A DNA stretch of 64,000 nt from Euglena gracilis (lineage: Eukaryota; Euglenida; Euglenophyceae; Euglenales), in contig CP154956.1 in NCBI GenBank assembly GCA_039621445.1, forward strand, positions 32,461,437-32,525,436. The letters are read 5' to 3'. The translations under genes were made by a program, and so were the position numbers. Below, in pieces: positions 44,661 through 56,578 of this stretch; position 1 is the stretch's first letter, and the number at the start of each line of letters is the position of its first letter. Below the pieces are notes generated by a model. That model was given only the letters and a program-made list of their open reading frames with translations. It did not search any database and was not told the DNA's origin.

Positions 44661-45605
44661 AAATGCAAAATTTAGGGCCCGTTTGTCAGATTCAAAAACT
44701 GCTCCCCCAACTTTTGGTTTCCTTGGGCAAGAACATTTGATGAACAGCAAAAAAGAAGAAGGCAAGAAACAAAAAAACGTTTGACACCAAATTGCGTCGT
44801 GCAGTAATAAACGTAAACGTCGTTGAAGTCCTTCAGCCACCGACATCAACTTCAACTCAAAAATTGTACACGTAAACCAGAAATGCTTCAGAACCATCAA
44901 TTGGATTCATCAGCAGTGGGACCTTGGCATTGAGAAAATAAAAATGGATGAAATAAGAATGAACACCTCCACCAGAGTGATAATCCAAGCTTTTCATCAC
45001 GTAAACGTTCAAACAGTCCTCATATCATGCGTCGTGGACCTGTGCATGTTACCCATCAATCGAAAGCTCTTCTCAAGGGCTTTTGACAGATGGGCCACAG
45101 GATTCAGCCATGATGCACACAGCGCTTATTTTCGGCGATCGTGTATTCCAAAATTTGACACCTTAACTTGTGAAATCCCACACCTCAGGTGCCATACCGC
45201 ATATCAATTGAAAGCTCTCCCCAAGACCTTTCACTTGGTACCCTAAGCACTCAGCCACACTACACAGCGCCCTGAAAATTGCCGATCGCATGTTCCGACC
45301 CTTTTCGCAAATTTCAAAATCCACTGTTCACCTCCCATGTTGCCCCTTAATCGATAGCTCTTCTCAAGGGCTTTCAGCAGATGGCCTTCCAGCCATGCTG
45401 CATGGCATTCTACTTCAGAAATTCCCCAAATTTGGCCAAATGGAAATTGGCCAAATCAAAATACCCCAATTTCTGGCCAAATACCCCCCAAAACTGCCCA
45501 GATATGATTGCCACATGTCTAAAAACCCTTTTGGACACTTTTTGGCACTTTATATTTTGGGTCTCCCAGACGCAGAAATTTCCCGCAGAAATTCCCCGCC
45601 CAAGC
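44661..45605. repeat. Imperfect repeats around AAGCTCTTCTCAAGGGC
   Basis: CAATCGAAAGCTCTTCTCAAGGGC (split across 45056-45083), a variant at 45207-45232 and ATCGATAGCTCTTCTCAAGG at 45350-45370 lie in three loose units of about 145 bp. Related words occur at 52195-52225 and 52285-52312. ORFs here are short and unrecognised. Confidence 0.55.
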
Positions 45606-46912
45606 TGGCGTCCCAGACGCTGGTTCGGCACAGAAATTTCTGTGCCGAACCGGCGTCCTGAACGCCGGTTCGGGCGTGAAGCCAGAGCCCAAATACACGG
45701 TTTCAAAGAGCTGCCTTTTCTCACAAAGAGAAGCCACATTGAGAAAGCACAAAATTGTGGAAAACGAGATGGTACCGCAGGCATAAACGAACTGACATTG
45801 GAGGGCACTTTGAACAGCACAGCCAGAGCATTGCAGGGATTCCCTCTGTTTCTTCCATGAGAAATCACGGGAAAAAGAAAGAAAGAAAGACGAATCAGCG
45901 CAAAACTGGAGCTTTCCCCAAAAAAAATGGCGAAAGTCGCGAAAGTCCCGAAAACTCACAAGTCCCATCTTTTTATGTGCTCCCAAAAATTCCAAATTTG
46001 CAATGTTTTGTTATCTGCACCACCGGCATTGTTGCACACCAGGGTCAGAAGATGGCATCACCACAAAGAGCAAATAAAATGAAACCAAACCAAGAAAATC
46101 TCAGAGGGATGCGAGTAAATAAAAAATTCAACTACCAAATCATTGTTCGCAAAAATAGCATTAGCATCAATTGGCATTTGCTTTTCGGAGGCAAACGTCA
46201 CGTGCCTTTTCGATCACAGTGACGAGAAGCAAGAGGCAGCTGTCAAACAAAAGAAATTTGTGCCAATTCCAACGTTCAAGTTGTTGACCACAATGGTCAA
46301 TGCTCAGGAATACCTTGGGCCCCAAATTCTCATTTGTGATTTTTGTGATTTTTGTGCTACCAAAAATTCATCTAGTTTGGCCTCCTTGTGGATTTTCCAA
46401 CCTTTTCAACTGAAAATAGTGTGTATTTATTATCTGGCACCCCGTGGCATCTGAGTTTTGGTGTACATCACACACACACAGGGAGTTTCTCTGTATCGCC
46501 ATTACCGATCATTGCGGCGTAACAAACAAAAACGCATACACATCTTTCAATTGAGATTTCTAAATCTAGATACCCCAACGTTCAGGGCAAATCGTCAAAA
46601 ATGCTCGGTGCAAGGAAAATACTTCCTTGCTAAAAACCCTTTGGGGTTTTTAGCAGGGGCTAAAAACCCTGCCGCCATATGGCCAACAACATACAATTAC
46701 ACCATATGATTAACAGGAGCATGCCATGCAAATCACCACATACCACATCTCACGCCCGTGCACCTGAAACATACCAGGGCATTGACTTCAGCTTGCTCTT
46801 GGGGTGCGTGTGGATGTGTATTTCTAGCTTTCCACTTGTCTGTTTCATCAAGCGTTCCCCCACGCAGGTTCCAAACCTTTTGGAATCCACGCTTCTATCA
46901 AAGCAACAATTT

Positions 46913-46946
<34 letters not shown>

Positions 46947-48130
46947 TTTGCACAATTACCGGTGGGGCAACTATTGAGGAACGTGGCCCCTGGCATTGCG
47001 GTGAAAGAAAAAGTGAACTATTTCATGAAATTTCAAAAACATATTCCCCCTCGGCAAAAGATTTGAAAAAAATGGACCTTTCCTGTCACCCTTTGTGAAT
47101 GAGAGAAGCATGACGAAGTCCAAGCCTGCACTGTGGCTGAACCCTCCAAGGAAAATCAGGGAAATTTACGTTTCAGTTTTTGAAATATTTCTGAAATATT
47201 TCTGAAATTGAATATATATTTCCAATATTTTGAAAGATGCCCAACGCCAGTGTGCGGTGGCCACTCTCCAGGCACTGCGAAACCCCAAAAATGGCATTCG
47301 GGGGGGGCTTTTGGGGTGGGCGGTGAATTTTAGGTTTTGGCGCCTTCGCTGCCGAAAGAAAATGGCCATTTTGAGGGGGGTGAACAAAATTCGCTAAAAA
47401 ATTTTGGCCATTTTTTGTGGGGAACATTTTGAGGGGAGGTGAGGGTAATGTAGCACCAATCTGGCCTCCAAATGTCGCGCTTGAAATTTGCCTTGTCAAG
47501 CAGAAAACAAAATATTGATATCACCCCCCCACTATTTTTGGGGGGAATTTTTATGTGAAATTCGTGATTTTTCCATCAGGTCAAAAAATTTTCGGAAAAT
47601 TTTCAAAAAAATGAGGTGTTTTATGACCACGAAAAAAATGATTCATGTTCCGGCCGGACCCTGGAGGACCACTTGGGGGGGGGTCGTTTGGGGGGGGCAT
47701 GGTAAATGGCAAAAATGGGTGTTGTCCCGACCCCCCCCCCCAAGCTAGGACAAAGGGGGGGTCATTTGGGGGGGGGGGGTCATGGTATATTGGAAATTTT
47801 CCAAAATACATCCATCTTCCGTGTCATACCCTCCCCCCCCCAAAAGCTGACATTTGCCGCATTCCTCAACAACCCTTCAACAATGTCAGTTGTTAAAACC
47901 CCTGACCCCCCACCCCTGTAACCCCTGCCCGGCCCACCCCTCGGCCAATTCCAAAACAAGCAAATTGTTCATTGTTGAAATTATTCATTTGATTGTGTCT
48001 GTTTTCTTCCATGGCTAAATCTTGAGCGCACACTGTCAATGTAAGTTGCTCTACCCCCAACACCAGCCCACTTTTTTGGCCAGTCTTGAGGCGACCGCTG
48101 CCCCTCGGACAGTTTCTGCTGCTTTTGAGG
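45606..48130. other. Intergenic, few features
   Basis: Starts with the third GACGCCGG inverted repeat (45606-45675). A TGC trinucleotide run of about ten units lies at 46914-46944. A GCTAAAAACCC / GGGTTTTTAGC inverted pair is at 46633-46660. Words with TCGTTTGGGGGG and TCATTTGGGGG occur at 47686-47790. No gene is supported. Confidence 0.5.
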
Positions 48131-48335
48131 GGGTGAGCGCCCCCCCCCCCCCAAAATAAGACCGGGGTCCATTTCATGGGTCGGTTGCTGGAAAGCCCGA
48201 GGGGAGGTCTTATTCATGGGGGGGGGGTCCATTTCATGGATTTTTGCTCGGACCGGCCAGGGGGGGGGGTCTTATTTTTGGGGGGGCCCATTTTATGGGG
48301 GGTCTTATTTTTTGGGGGGGCTTAGTTTGGTGCCA
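48131..48335. repeat. TCTTATTTTTGGGGG word repeats
   Basis: GGTCTTATTTTTGGGG, GGTCTTATTCATGGGGG and GGTCCATTTCATGG alternate with G runs; the inverse CAAAATAAGACC is at 48153. This is the same word as in 31376-31837. Confidence 0.88.
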
Positions 48336-48835
48336 CAGCTTGTGGCCAAAGGAGACTAGGCGCGCCCGAAGGCCCCTACCCCCTCCCCTCCCTCATGCCG
48401 CAGGGTGCGCCCCCCCCCTCTCTGCCCATGGGGTCACAAAATTTTTTCACCCCCCTCAACTGACCCGAGAATCGCCGTCCCGATTTGAAAATGGCCAAAA
48501 ATGGCTTTTTCACATTTTCCTGAAAAGTGGCCAAAATTTGGCCCACGTTGTGGAAGCGCTGCGCACCGCCCCGGCTAGCCCTGGGGCCCGAAAATAAAAA
48601 AATGGCTGGCCTGGCGCCGAAGGTGCCGGACATTTTTTGGATTTTTTGAGACTTTTTTTGGAAAATTTTCATTGCCCCCTGAAGAGCGGACGATCCCCCG
48701 GGGGGGGGGGGGGGTAAAGTGATTGAAAACCCCTCAAAACGGCATGCACCACGGCGCACCCCCTCCCCTGGACTCCCCCCCCCTCTGTGTTGTGTTGTAT
48801 GTGGGTTTGTACACGTGTGCTAATTTTTTTTACAG

Positions 48836-48976
48836 CATCAAGAAATGAAACTGAGTCTACTTCATCACCAAAGTCAACCACATCACCTATTGTGACTGGC
48901 ATTGACTGGCGGTGTGCATTTTCTGTACACGTGCTTCACCAGGAGATGTTATATTTTGATATTTCACACAATTGAG
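48836..48976 (+). CDS. Possible terminal exon (unassigned)
   Basis: After a good acceptor (TAATTTTTTTTACAG) an open frame reads SRNETESTSSPKSTTSPIVT, then GIDWRCAFSVHVLHQEML and a TGA at 48974-48976. The Ser/Thr-rich start and the strong pyrimidine tract suggest an exon. I find no upstream partner and no known family. Confidence 0.2.
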
Positions 48977-50535
48977 ATAAAAGTTTCCATACACGCCTGT
49001 TCCCAAAATTGCCCTGCGGTTGGTTTTCGGGGCCAACTGCAGAAGGTGAAGGGCCAGTTGGCTAGAAGAAACCCCCCCTGGGGAGGTTCTGGTCGGAAAC
49101 AAGGTGTTGGCTGGCTGGAGCCCCTCCAGAGGGGGAGAGTAAGGCTCAAAGCCGGATTCAAAAATAAGCCAATTTTTTGTTTTTGGGTTTTTTAAACAAA
49201 ACATCAACGAGGGTTTTAAAGGAAAAATGGCAATCTTTAGGATGCAATCAACCATCACACTTTTTGGGACATATTTGGGCCATTTTTGAAAATTTTTTTC
49301 CTTTTTGGGGTTAAACTGCATCAATTTATCTCATCATTTTTTTGGGAAAAAGATTTTTTTGGCATTTTTGAGTGTTAAGGTGCGTTGGATGGGACCAGGC
49401 AATTGCTTAAGCACTGACCGACCCCCCCCCCCCCCCAGGGGGGGTGGGTGACTGGTTTTTTCAGAGTGACTGACTGGTTTTTGGCCCGGACCCTCCCCCC
49501 CCCCCGGGGGGGGGTCGGCCAGGAGTGGGCAAAAGTGGCTTGAGTGACCCCGGCGCCGAAGGCGCCGGAAAATTTTTTTGGGCCTAAATGGCCTAAAGTG
49601 ACTGGAAAGTGGCCGTTTTTCTGAGTGGCCGACCCCCCCCCCCGGGGGGGGTAGTGACTGGCTGGTTTTTTTTGAAAATGAGTGACTGACTGGTTTTTAA
49701 AAAAAAGTGGAGTGACCCCCCCTCCCCCCCCCCGGGGGTCAGTAAGCAATTGTATGGATGGGACGCAAGGACGCTGATTCCAAGAAAAAGTTCATTCTCA
49801 AAAAAATCGTTTTTACAGCATTGTTCTTTGATTTTTTTTGCATTTTTTTCATTTTCAAAAAAAACAAACAAGCAAAACATGCCAGCTTCGGTCAGACCGC
49901 CCGCAAAAGGGAAGGTCCCAATCGGACCCGACTCTGGCATCCCCGCGATGTGATTGCGGGGTTTTCTTAAAGACTCTCCATGGGCTGGCTGGTGCCACGG
50001 GTGGGGTGCTGGTGGACCGCACTTGGGGGGGTAGGCTCCAGTGGTGGCAGGTGGTTGGTGGCTGAAGTTATGGATACCAAAAAAAGCCAAAAAATCGTCC
50101 AAATCCAGCTGGATCAGAATTTCTAGGCAAAAATGAAGGGGAAAATACCCCCCAAACCCCCAAAAATGTTTTTTTTTTGGGTTTTGACCCCACTTTCAAT
50201 AACAACACCAAAAAACTTATTCAGTCCATCCCGGCTTTGCCAGGCTGGACCCAACTTTATTCCAGCGGACCCGTGGGGGGGCTCCGCAACCCGGATCCAA
50301 GGGCTTTCTTAAGTCGGAAGTGACCCCCGCAGGAGTCCACCCCCTCCCAAACGATGGCATGGCACAGATGATTAATTTTTGGTGTGACGTTTGATTGTAA
50401 TTTTTTTGCGCAAGTGAGGAGTTTTCAAATTTTCTATTCAGAAGAACAGATGAAACACAAACACGGCCAACATGATTTGATATTAGGAATCACTCTTAGA
50501 TGGCCGGGAATGCACTTTTCATTTTTGGTGGTTTT
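48977..50535. other. Intergenic G/C-run repeats
   Basis: Blocks with GTGACTGACTGGTTTTT words and C/G runs occur at 49430-49740 and again at 60470-60800, so this is a dispersed family. A CGGCGCCGAAGGCGCCG hairpin lies at 49551-49567. No gene is seen. Confidence 0.55.
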
Positions 50536-52061
50536 TTGCGCACCTGCGCATTCTTTTGTGACCAAGTGTATCGCCATCACTTGACGGGACGGCCGACCCG
50601 TCAGCTGAAACCCCTGGTACCAAAATGGGTACCACTGCTTTCGACCCCCGGGTTTTTTTCTAGGCAAACCGACTTTTTCCGTTTTGAACCTGACGGTTTA
50701 GCACCTCCGCGGACCGAGGGAAAACCCCCGTCTGCCGAAGTAGGTGCGACACAAAACACTGTTTTACGAGGACGAACCCTCGTCAGGTGAAGGCGTTGTA
50801 CCTGTCGCTGTCCCCCCTGTTTTGTGGTGCCGAGTGAATGCGCAGGTGCGCATTCACCCCCTCCCTGTCCCGGCCTTTTCCTGAAGTTTTGGACAATTAT
50901 TATGGCTCCCGGGGGTGGGGCACTGTTGTCTATACGGTTAAAGTGGAGGGGAGGTTTTGTGCCCTGTGTTAGGAGCAGGGCACGAGGGGGCGCTGGCGAT
51001 TGTTTGGTGTGTGCATGTAGTCTTCATTCAGAGAGTGGGTGTTTTTTAAAATCAAGACCAGATGTCTGTAAGGGAGGGCTCGTTACCCTCCTCAGGCTGC
51101 CTGCTGTTTGCCATCCCACACAGTGCACTGCACCCCTCTGTGACACTTGCAGGCACATCATCCCTCCAGTGGCGCACGCAGTCTGCTCCGCATGTGTCTT
51201 CTCATCGGCACCACGGCACATCACCATGTGCGACCACCTGTGTTTAGGTCTGACGTTTGTGATGGGGTGCTGGGTATGGAAGGGGGGGCTGGCTTGCACT
51301 CCTCTTCTGTGTGTCACTGGTTTTAAAAGCTACGGAGCGGAGCCCCACTTCAACCCTTTTTGCCACAGACAACACCCTCCAGAACAGCCCTCACAAACGA
51401 TGTAAAATGGCTCCTCTCCGAGGTTGCACAAGAATGCGCACGTGCGCACTCTTGAGGCCATTCCTTCGCTGGCTGGCTATGATTCTATCTGCAGGAGAGC
51501 AGGAGGGGAGCAGCGCTGGGCATCCACAAGAGTGCGCACCTGCGCATTCCGTGAGGGGGATTGCGCAGGTGCGCATTCTCTGTGTTGTGTAAGAACCACC
51601 TCCCCATTTTCTTGCCGTTTCTCTTTCACTTTTTTTTGGAAAAAAATTTTTTGGGGAACACGAAACTCCTGCCCCGAAATTTGTGTTCGGGGGGACACAA
51701 ATTACAGGGCAGGCATTTCGTGTTGCTGCGAATTCCTGAAATTTGTGCCCCCCCCCCTTGCAAAAAAAAAGGAATACTTCATTTTCATACTCTCTGCATC
51801 TTACTTTTACCGCTGGTTCCAGGCCAAATTATTGGGGGACATTGGGGGGGACGCCTTCGGTGCCCAGTCCCCTCCAAAGCTCCCCAAAATGTTTGGCCTT
51901 AAGGCGATTTTTAGCTTAGAGCACAAAAGGGTGGCCCCTATGCATTTTCAGATTCGGTGACACTTTGCCTCGCCATGTTATTGCCATTGTTGGAACCTTG
52001 AAAGGAACTTTCGATGTACGTGGCATGCAAACAAGAAAACAGAAAAAAAAATACTGTATTC

Positions 52062-52165
52062 AGGATTTCGGATCAAATAGACAATCCTGAAAAATAAAGA
52101 TACCAAATCCATACCCAGGATTTCACATGAATAGAAAATCCTGAAAAATAAATGTACCGTAACTC
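52062..52165. repeat. Direct repeat with AATCCTGAAAAATAAA
   Basis: Two units: CAGGATTTCGGATCAAATAG and AATCCTGAAAAATAAAGATA, then CAGGATTTCACATGAATAGA and AATCCTGAAAAATAAATGTA. Confidence 0.85.
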
Positions 52166-52559
52166 ATTGCTCCCCCCTGTTAATACCGTAACATAGCCCT
52201 TGAAAAGGGCTTTCAATTGAGCTTCCCCCGAACATAAATTACAAGGCAGGGGTATTGCATTGACTGCTGGCGTGCCGCAACCCATTCAAAAGCTCTTTTC
52301 AAGGGCTATCTACAGGTGGCATGGGAACAAGGTTACAACACAGAATTTTCTATTTGATCTCCTTGTTCTTCACATTGTGACAGGGGAAGTGTAAGAAAAG
52401 GGAAGTGCCAACAAAACTATTTTTTTAATTTGATTTGCAAATGATGCTGTTATCAAGGGTGTAATGGAATCTGATATTTTGATGTATTCAAGCGTCGAAA
52501 AACCAACCTGATCATTGCCCCAAAAATGGCAAACAAGATACAAATCATTATTTTGATCA

Positions 52560-52935
52560 TTTATTATTCCGTATGAAACTCCCCCATTTATAAACCCCCA
52601 GGGGCATAGGATCTGGTGGTTGATCGGCCGAAGGGTGAAGGGTTTAAAATGGGGGGGGGGTATAAATCTAAAAAGGTTTATAAATTTGTTGGTGAAAATC
52701 CGACTTCTCAAAATGACCCCAAACCCCCTGAAACTGGCAATCCTTGGCAAATTTGGTCAAAATGGCATGTTTGATAATAATCGGTCTCAAAGAAATTGCC
52801 AAAATAGCAGTTTTTAGGGATTTGCGGCTGAAAAAAATTGTCCCCGGCGGTTTTCATTTTTCCAAGGGGAGGTTTATAAATCAAGGTTTGGTTGGTCGGC
52901 CCGAGGGGGGATTCATAAGTGGGGGGGTTATGAGG
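52560..52935. repeat. Dispersed repeat E, copy 2 (inverted to 1-365)
   Basis: Contains TTTATAAACC, ATAGGATCTGGTGGTTGATC, GGCCGAAGGG, CTTGGCAAATTTGGTCAAAA, then GGTTTGGTTGGTCGGCCCGA and ATTCATAAGTGGGGGGG. These are the words of 1-365 in reverse complement. Confidence 0.8.
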
Positions 52936-52946
52936 GGGGGTTGCAG

Positions 52947-53853
52947 TGCGGACAAAAATTACGGTGAGACAAAATTTTGGTGATGACCCAGATTTTCCCC
53001 ATAATTTTTTCCCCGTAATTTTCACCCAGTGCACTTTTCCGACGCCCTTTGAGACAAGACACGAAATCGGAGCTGGATCTCCCCAGGATGCATCGTGAAC
53101 ACTGTTCACAATTTACAAGGGGCAGATTACAACAGAATGGTCAGGGAAGCACCCATCACAGACATGCTCACTGCAGACGGTGGATTTCCTTGCAGTCTCT
53201 GCACCACATTCACAGAGAAACAGACGTTCAGGCTGCATGGTGGCTTGCAATGCCTGGTTCAGACCATTTTCCCCCAGTCCCATGACAAATCGAAGTGGAT
53301 ATTCCGCATGGAACGTGCAACCAAAAAAAAGCCTGGTTTCTAACACATGATCACAAATTTCATTCCCATGGCTATTCCAGGTGGGTATCGTCCAAAATGG
53401 TGCGTTCAGCAGGTGCATAATCCAAAAAAAAAGGCCCGGTTTCCAGCATGGGGATCGCAGTGTTCTGAGTAGGGAAAATCGTGAAATTTTGTTCTTCCGA
53501 AAGAAAAAAAAAATACCTGGTAATGCTACCCTTTGGATGCATGAAATTCATCAAGAACCGTTTTTGGCACTGCCAATGCATCCATTCTGTAAAAGCAATA
53601 TGTGCAAGAGAAATTTACAATGTATTTTTTTGAGTAGAAAAATTGCAATTGAGCAGTTGCAAGGAATTCTCAAAGCCCCGAGGACTGATCTGACATCGTG
53701 TCAGGTCAGTCGTGGGGGCTTTTTTTTCCGCCCCTTTTGGAAAGCATCATATTCACCAAAATTCATTTTTCAAAAATGAAAAAAAAATCCCCAAAAAAAT
53801 TTCCCCAAATTTTTTTTCTCCGTTATTTTTACTCACCGTAATTTTTGTCCGCA
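52947..53853. mobile_element. TIR element P (0.91 kb)
   Basis: Exact 22-bp inverted ends: one begins TGCGGACAAAAATTAC at 52947-52968, the other is its complement at 53832-53853. Copy E and its G runs abut the left end. The interior has minus-strand open segments including a Cys-rich end. No TTAA target duplication is visible at the borders. Confidence 0.7.
53113..53418 (-). CDS. Cys-rich ORF of TIR element P (unassigned)
   Basis: The minus-strand frame ends FLCECGAETARKSTVCSEHV, then CDGCFPDHSVVICPL and a stop. The order C-x-C, KST-x-C, C-x2-C-F and a final H resembles the Cys-rich C-terminal finger of piggyBac-type transposases, but the spacing is imperfect. Another minus-strand open segment lies upstream at 53372-53581 in a different frame (MNFMHPKGSITRYFFF). 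The plus-strand frame across the same DNA is also open, so the coding strand is not proven. Confidence 0.25.
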   Translation of the reverse strand: MHLLNAPFWTIPTWNSHGNEICDHVLETRLFFGCTFHAEYPLRFVMGLGENGLNQALQATMQPERLFLCECGAETARKSTVCSEHVCDGCFPDHSVVICPL

Positions 53854-56578
53854 TTGTACAAGTGGGGGGGGGGAATTTTTATATCATTGAAATTTGTTAC
53901 ATATTATATGTTATTATCATTGCCTCAACAATGTTTCCTGGCTGTCTCAGTTCTTTGTCCTGGGTAGAAAAAGTGACCACCTTAACAAGGAAACCGTGAA
54001 CAAGTCATTGCAAAATCAACCAAACTCCAAAACGAAACTCAGGGTGGGGAACAACCTAGGAAAAGAACCTCATTGTTGTTATGGCTTTGGGCCTTTTTAA
54101 GCTTTGGACGAAAGGCAAAAGGTCAGGAGCCCCCCCCCCCTGGAGGGGTCTGGACCTCCCCCTCACCTGGCACATCAAACCATGCCTGGGGTCCCCCCTA
54201 AAACTAACTACAACCAATTTACAATTTTCCCTGGTCGAAAGCCCCCCCCCCCACTTTTTTGACCGAAATTACAAAATGGCGAGCCGTCAAAGTCCCACCC
54301 AAAAATTTTCAGCCGCTCCAACCCATGCTTGAGGCTTTTTCTGGCATGAAGTGCTCAAAAACCAGAGGAAAACGAGGGTGACCAAATGAAAATTTGAGCC
54401 CTTGGGGTCATAAATTGGGAAGGGAAAAAACCCGCTGGGTGATAAATCACCACTGGGGGGGGGGAGATTATAATTATAAAGGTTTCAGAAGGTTATAATA
54501 TTTTCCCAGATTTATCAAAAAAAACTTCCCATTGTCTTTAATACTATTACCAATTCTCTCTGAAAAAAACCCAAGTGATTTAGACGGCCGGGAATGCACT
54601 TTTCTTGTCGAGTCATAAAATTTAGGCAGTTTTAGAGAAAATGCGCATCCGCGCATTTTGGACGCGGAGTGCGCAGGTGCGCATTCCGGATGGCTTGATG
54701 CCTCTTCCAGACTGGGGGTAATCACCATAAAAATGAGCTGTTTGGATTTAACACGACCACAGGGACCACCCCCTTGTATTCTGCTTCAACTACGTATCAT
54801 GCTGTTTACAGCTGTTTTGCGACGACTGTGGCACAGTGCGTGGCTGGACACACACTCGGCACACTCCACACAACATGCGGAAGACGGGCGACACAGGGAA
54901 GCCTGGACCTGGGTGTGACACCTTGTGTTCACCGATGTGTGTTGATGGCTTCTGGGGGCAGGGCCTGGTGAACCTGGGATGAGCATGGGGAGGGAACACC
55001 TTGCAGCCACAGAGACACAGCCCTCCCAAGGTTCAAAACAATGGGGGTGTCACTGAGTATCAGGGCCGAAGAATGCGCACCTGCGCATTTTTGGAAACCC
55101 AAAAGAATGCGCAGGTGCGCATTGTTTGGAATGGCTGCGGGAAGGGGGAATGCGCACACGCGCATTGACGTTCAAAGACGCACTGGGTATGGCCTGTTGT
55201 TTGCCTTCCTTGAATCCGAGTTGTGCACCGCTATGATGTGGTTTTGGGCTTGCAGAACATGGGTGTGTGAGGGGGAGATGAACCAACAGAATCACCCTGG
55301 GCAACCATGTCGCTGTACCAGACCACACCCTGAAACACCGCACCTGCAGCAGCATGGAAAACCCTGGGCTCGGCGATGGCAGGTGTCAAGGCACGAATTC
55401 ATGTCCTTCAGTGCCAGGAGAACTGCCCCCTGCAGCGCAAGTCACCGAACAAATCAGAATGCACCTGCGCACCTGCGCATTCCACTTCACCCGCTGCAGT
55501 CCAGTGCTCAGCCGAGTCACGCTGCTCTAATGAACGTGGGGAGCAAGTCGCAATGCACATGCAACTGTCCCCCACCTGGGGGAGGTGATAGGGAGGTTGC
55601 TGCCAGCGTTGTCCGACCCCACGCCCCAGAACGTGCATGGCAGCACACAGCCAATTGGCTCCCTGAACAACCTTATGTTGGGCTGCGGTGCACGGTGCCA
55701 GGAGCACTGTGCCCCACAATTAGGGTCAACGCGGGGGGTTGTGTCTGGTTCCGCACACAGTGCTCAGGGGGTTGGCAGCTCGAAAGCGAAACACGCCTGT
55801 CACCACCTTTGGCATCATTCTCAAAAACGGTCTGTAAACACAGAATTAATTCACAATCCAAATGGACTCAAAGAAGCGAACACCACTGGTTAGTCCTTGC
55901 CCCAAATTTTCTCCAGGCCCTTGAGATCATGAGACAGGCACAGGCACATCACAACAAAAACTTGCCGATAAACCCAGGAATTTTTTCCGTTCTGCATTTT
56001 CTGTGTATTATACTGTATCGTACCAAAGGAAAACGGATGAGAAAGGGATTTCAGTGCCCGAGGAAATTCCTCGGTGACGGGCACCCTAATTCCCAAATGC
56101 GGTCAGCAGTCCTTCATGGCATGAGTGAAAAGCCGGTGAATGCGCACATGCGCAAAAAAATGCCCTGTGCCTTTCTTTAAATCACAGCCACACCGTCAAA
56201 TATTTGCACTCCCAGGTGGGTATGCCACCACCCACGCCAACTCCCCCCGCCTAGCCTGGATTTGAAACCACACGGCTGAAGTGTAGACCTCCCTGTGAGG
56301 ATCGAATGGTGTACGAGGACGAGGCAGCCCTGGTGCGAAACACAGCAGAGGAGGACCACCACCTGTGGCCTTGCTGGCAACAAACGTCACCCCCCCACAC
56401 ACAACCCTTATTTATCATGTACACAGAGTCAACTCTCCAGCACTGCAAACTACACAACCCCTGGCCGCTGTGAAGACCAGGGAAAGCACATGCGAACCCA
56501 CTTTCTCCATACACCCCATCCGCAATGGCTGCGGTCAAACATGGCACATCGGGGTGAATGCGCACACGCGCATTCCCT

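Larger units (their letters stand above)
50536..56578. repeat. Cluster of TGCGCA-nn-TGCGCA palindromes
   Basis: Thirteen sites of the form AATGCGCA-nn-TGCGCATT or close variants: about 50537, 50834, 51431, 51531, 51559, 54639, 54669, 55071, 55105, 55149, 55458, 56138 and 56555. Several stand in pairs 25-35 bp apart. The site at 50834-50857 has 11-bp perfect arms. I see none elsewhere in the window. No gene is recognised in the region, although some frames are long (for example 55041-56180). Confidence 0.9.

Noticed and set aside
47893-48232. Overlapping minus-strand ORFs near 48 kb
   Set aside because: Two frames look equally open across G/C-run words; no splice sites or domains decide between them.
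55041-56180. 379-residue plus-strand ORF
   Set aside because: It spans several TGCGCA palindromes, has no recognisable domain, and all three frames on both strands are unusually open here.
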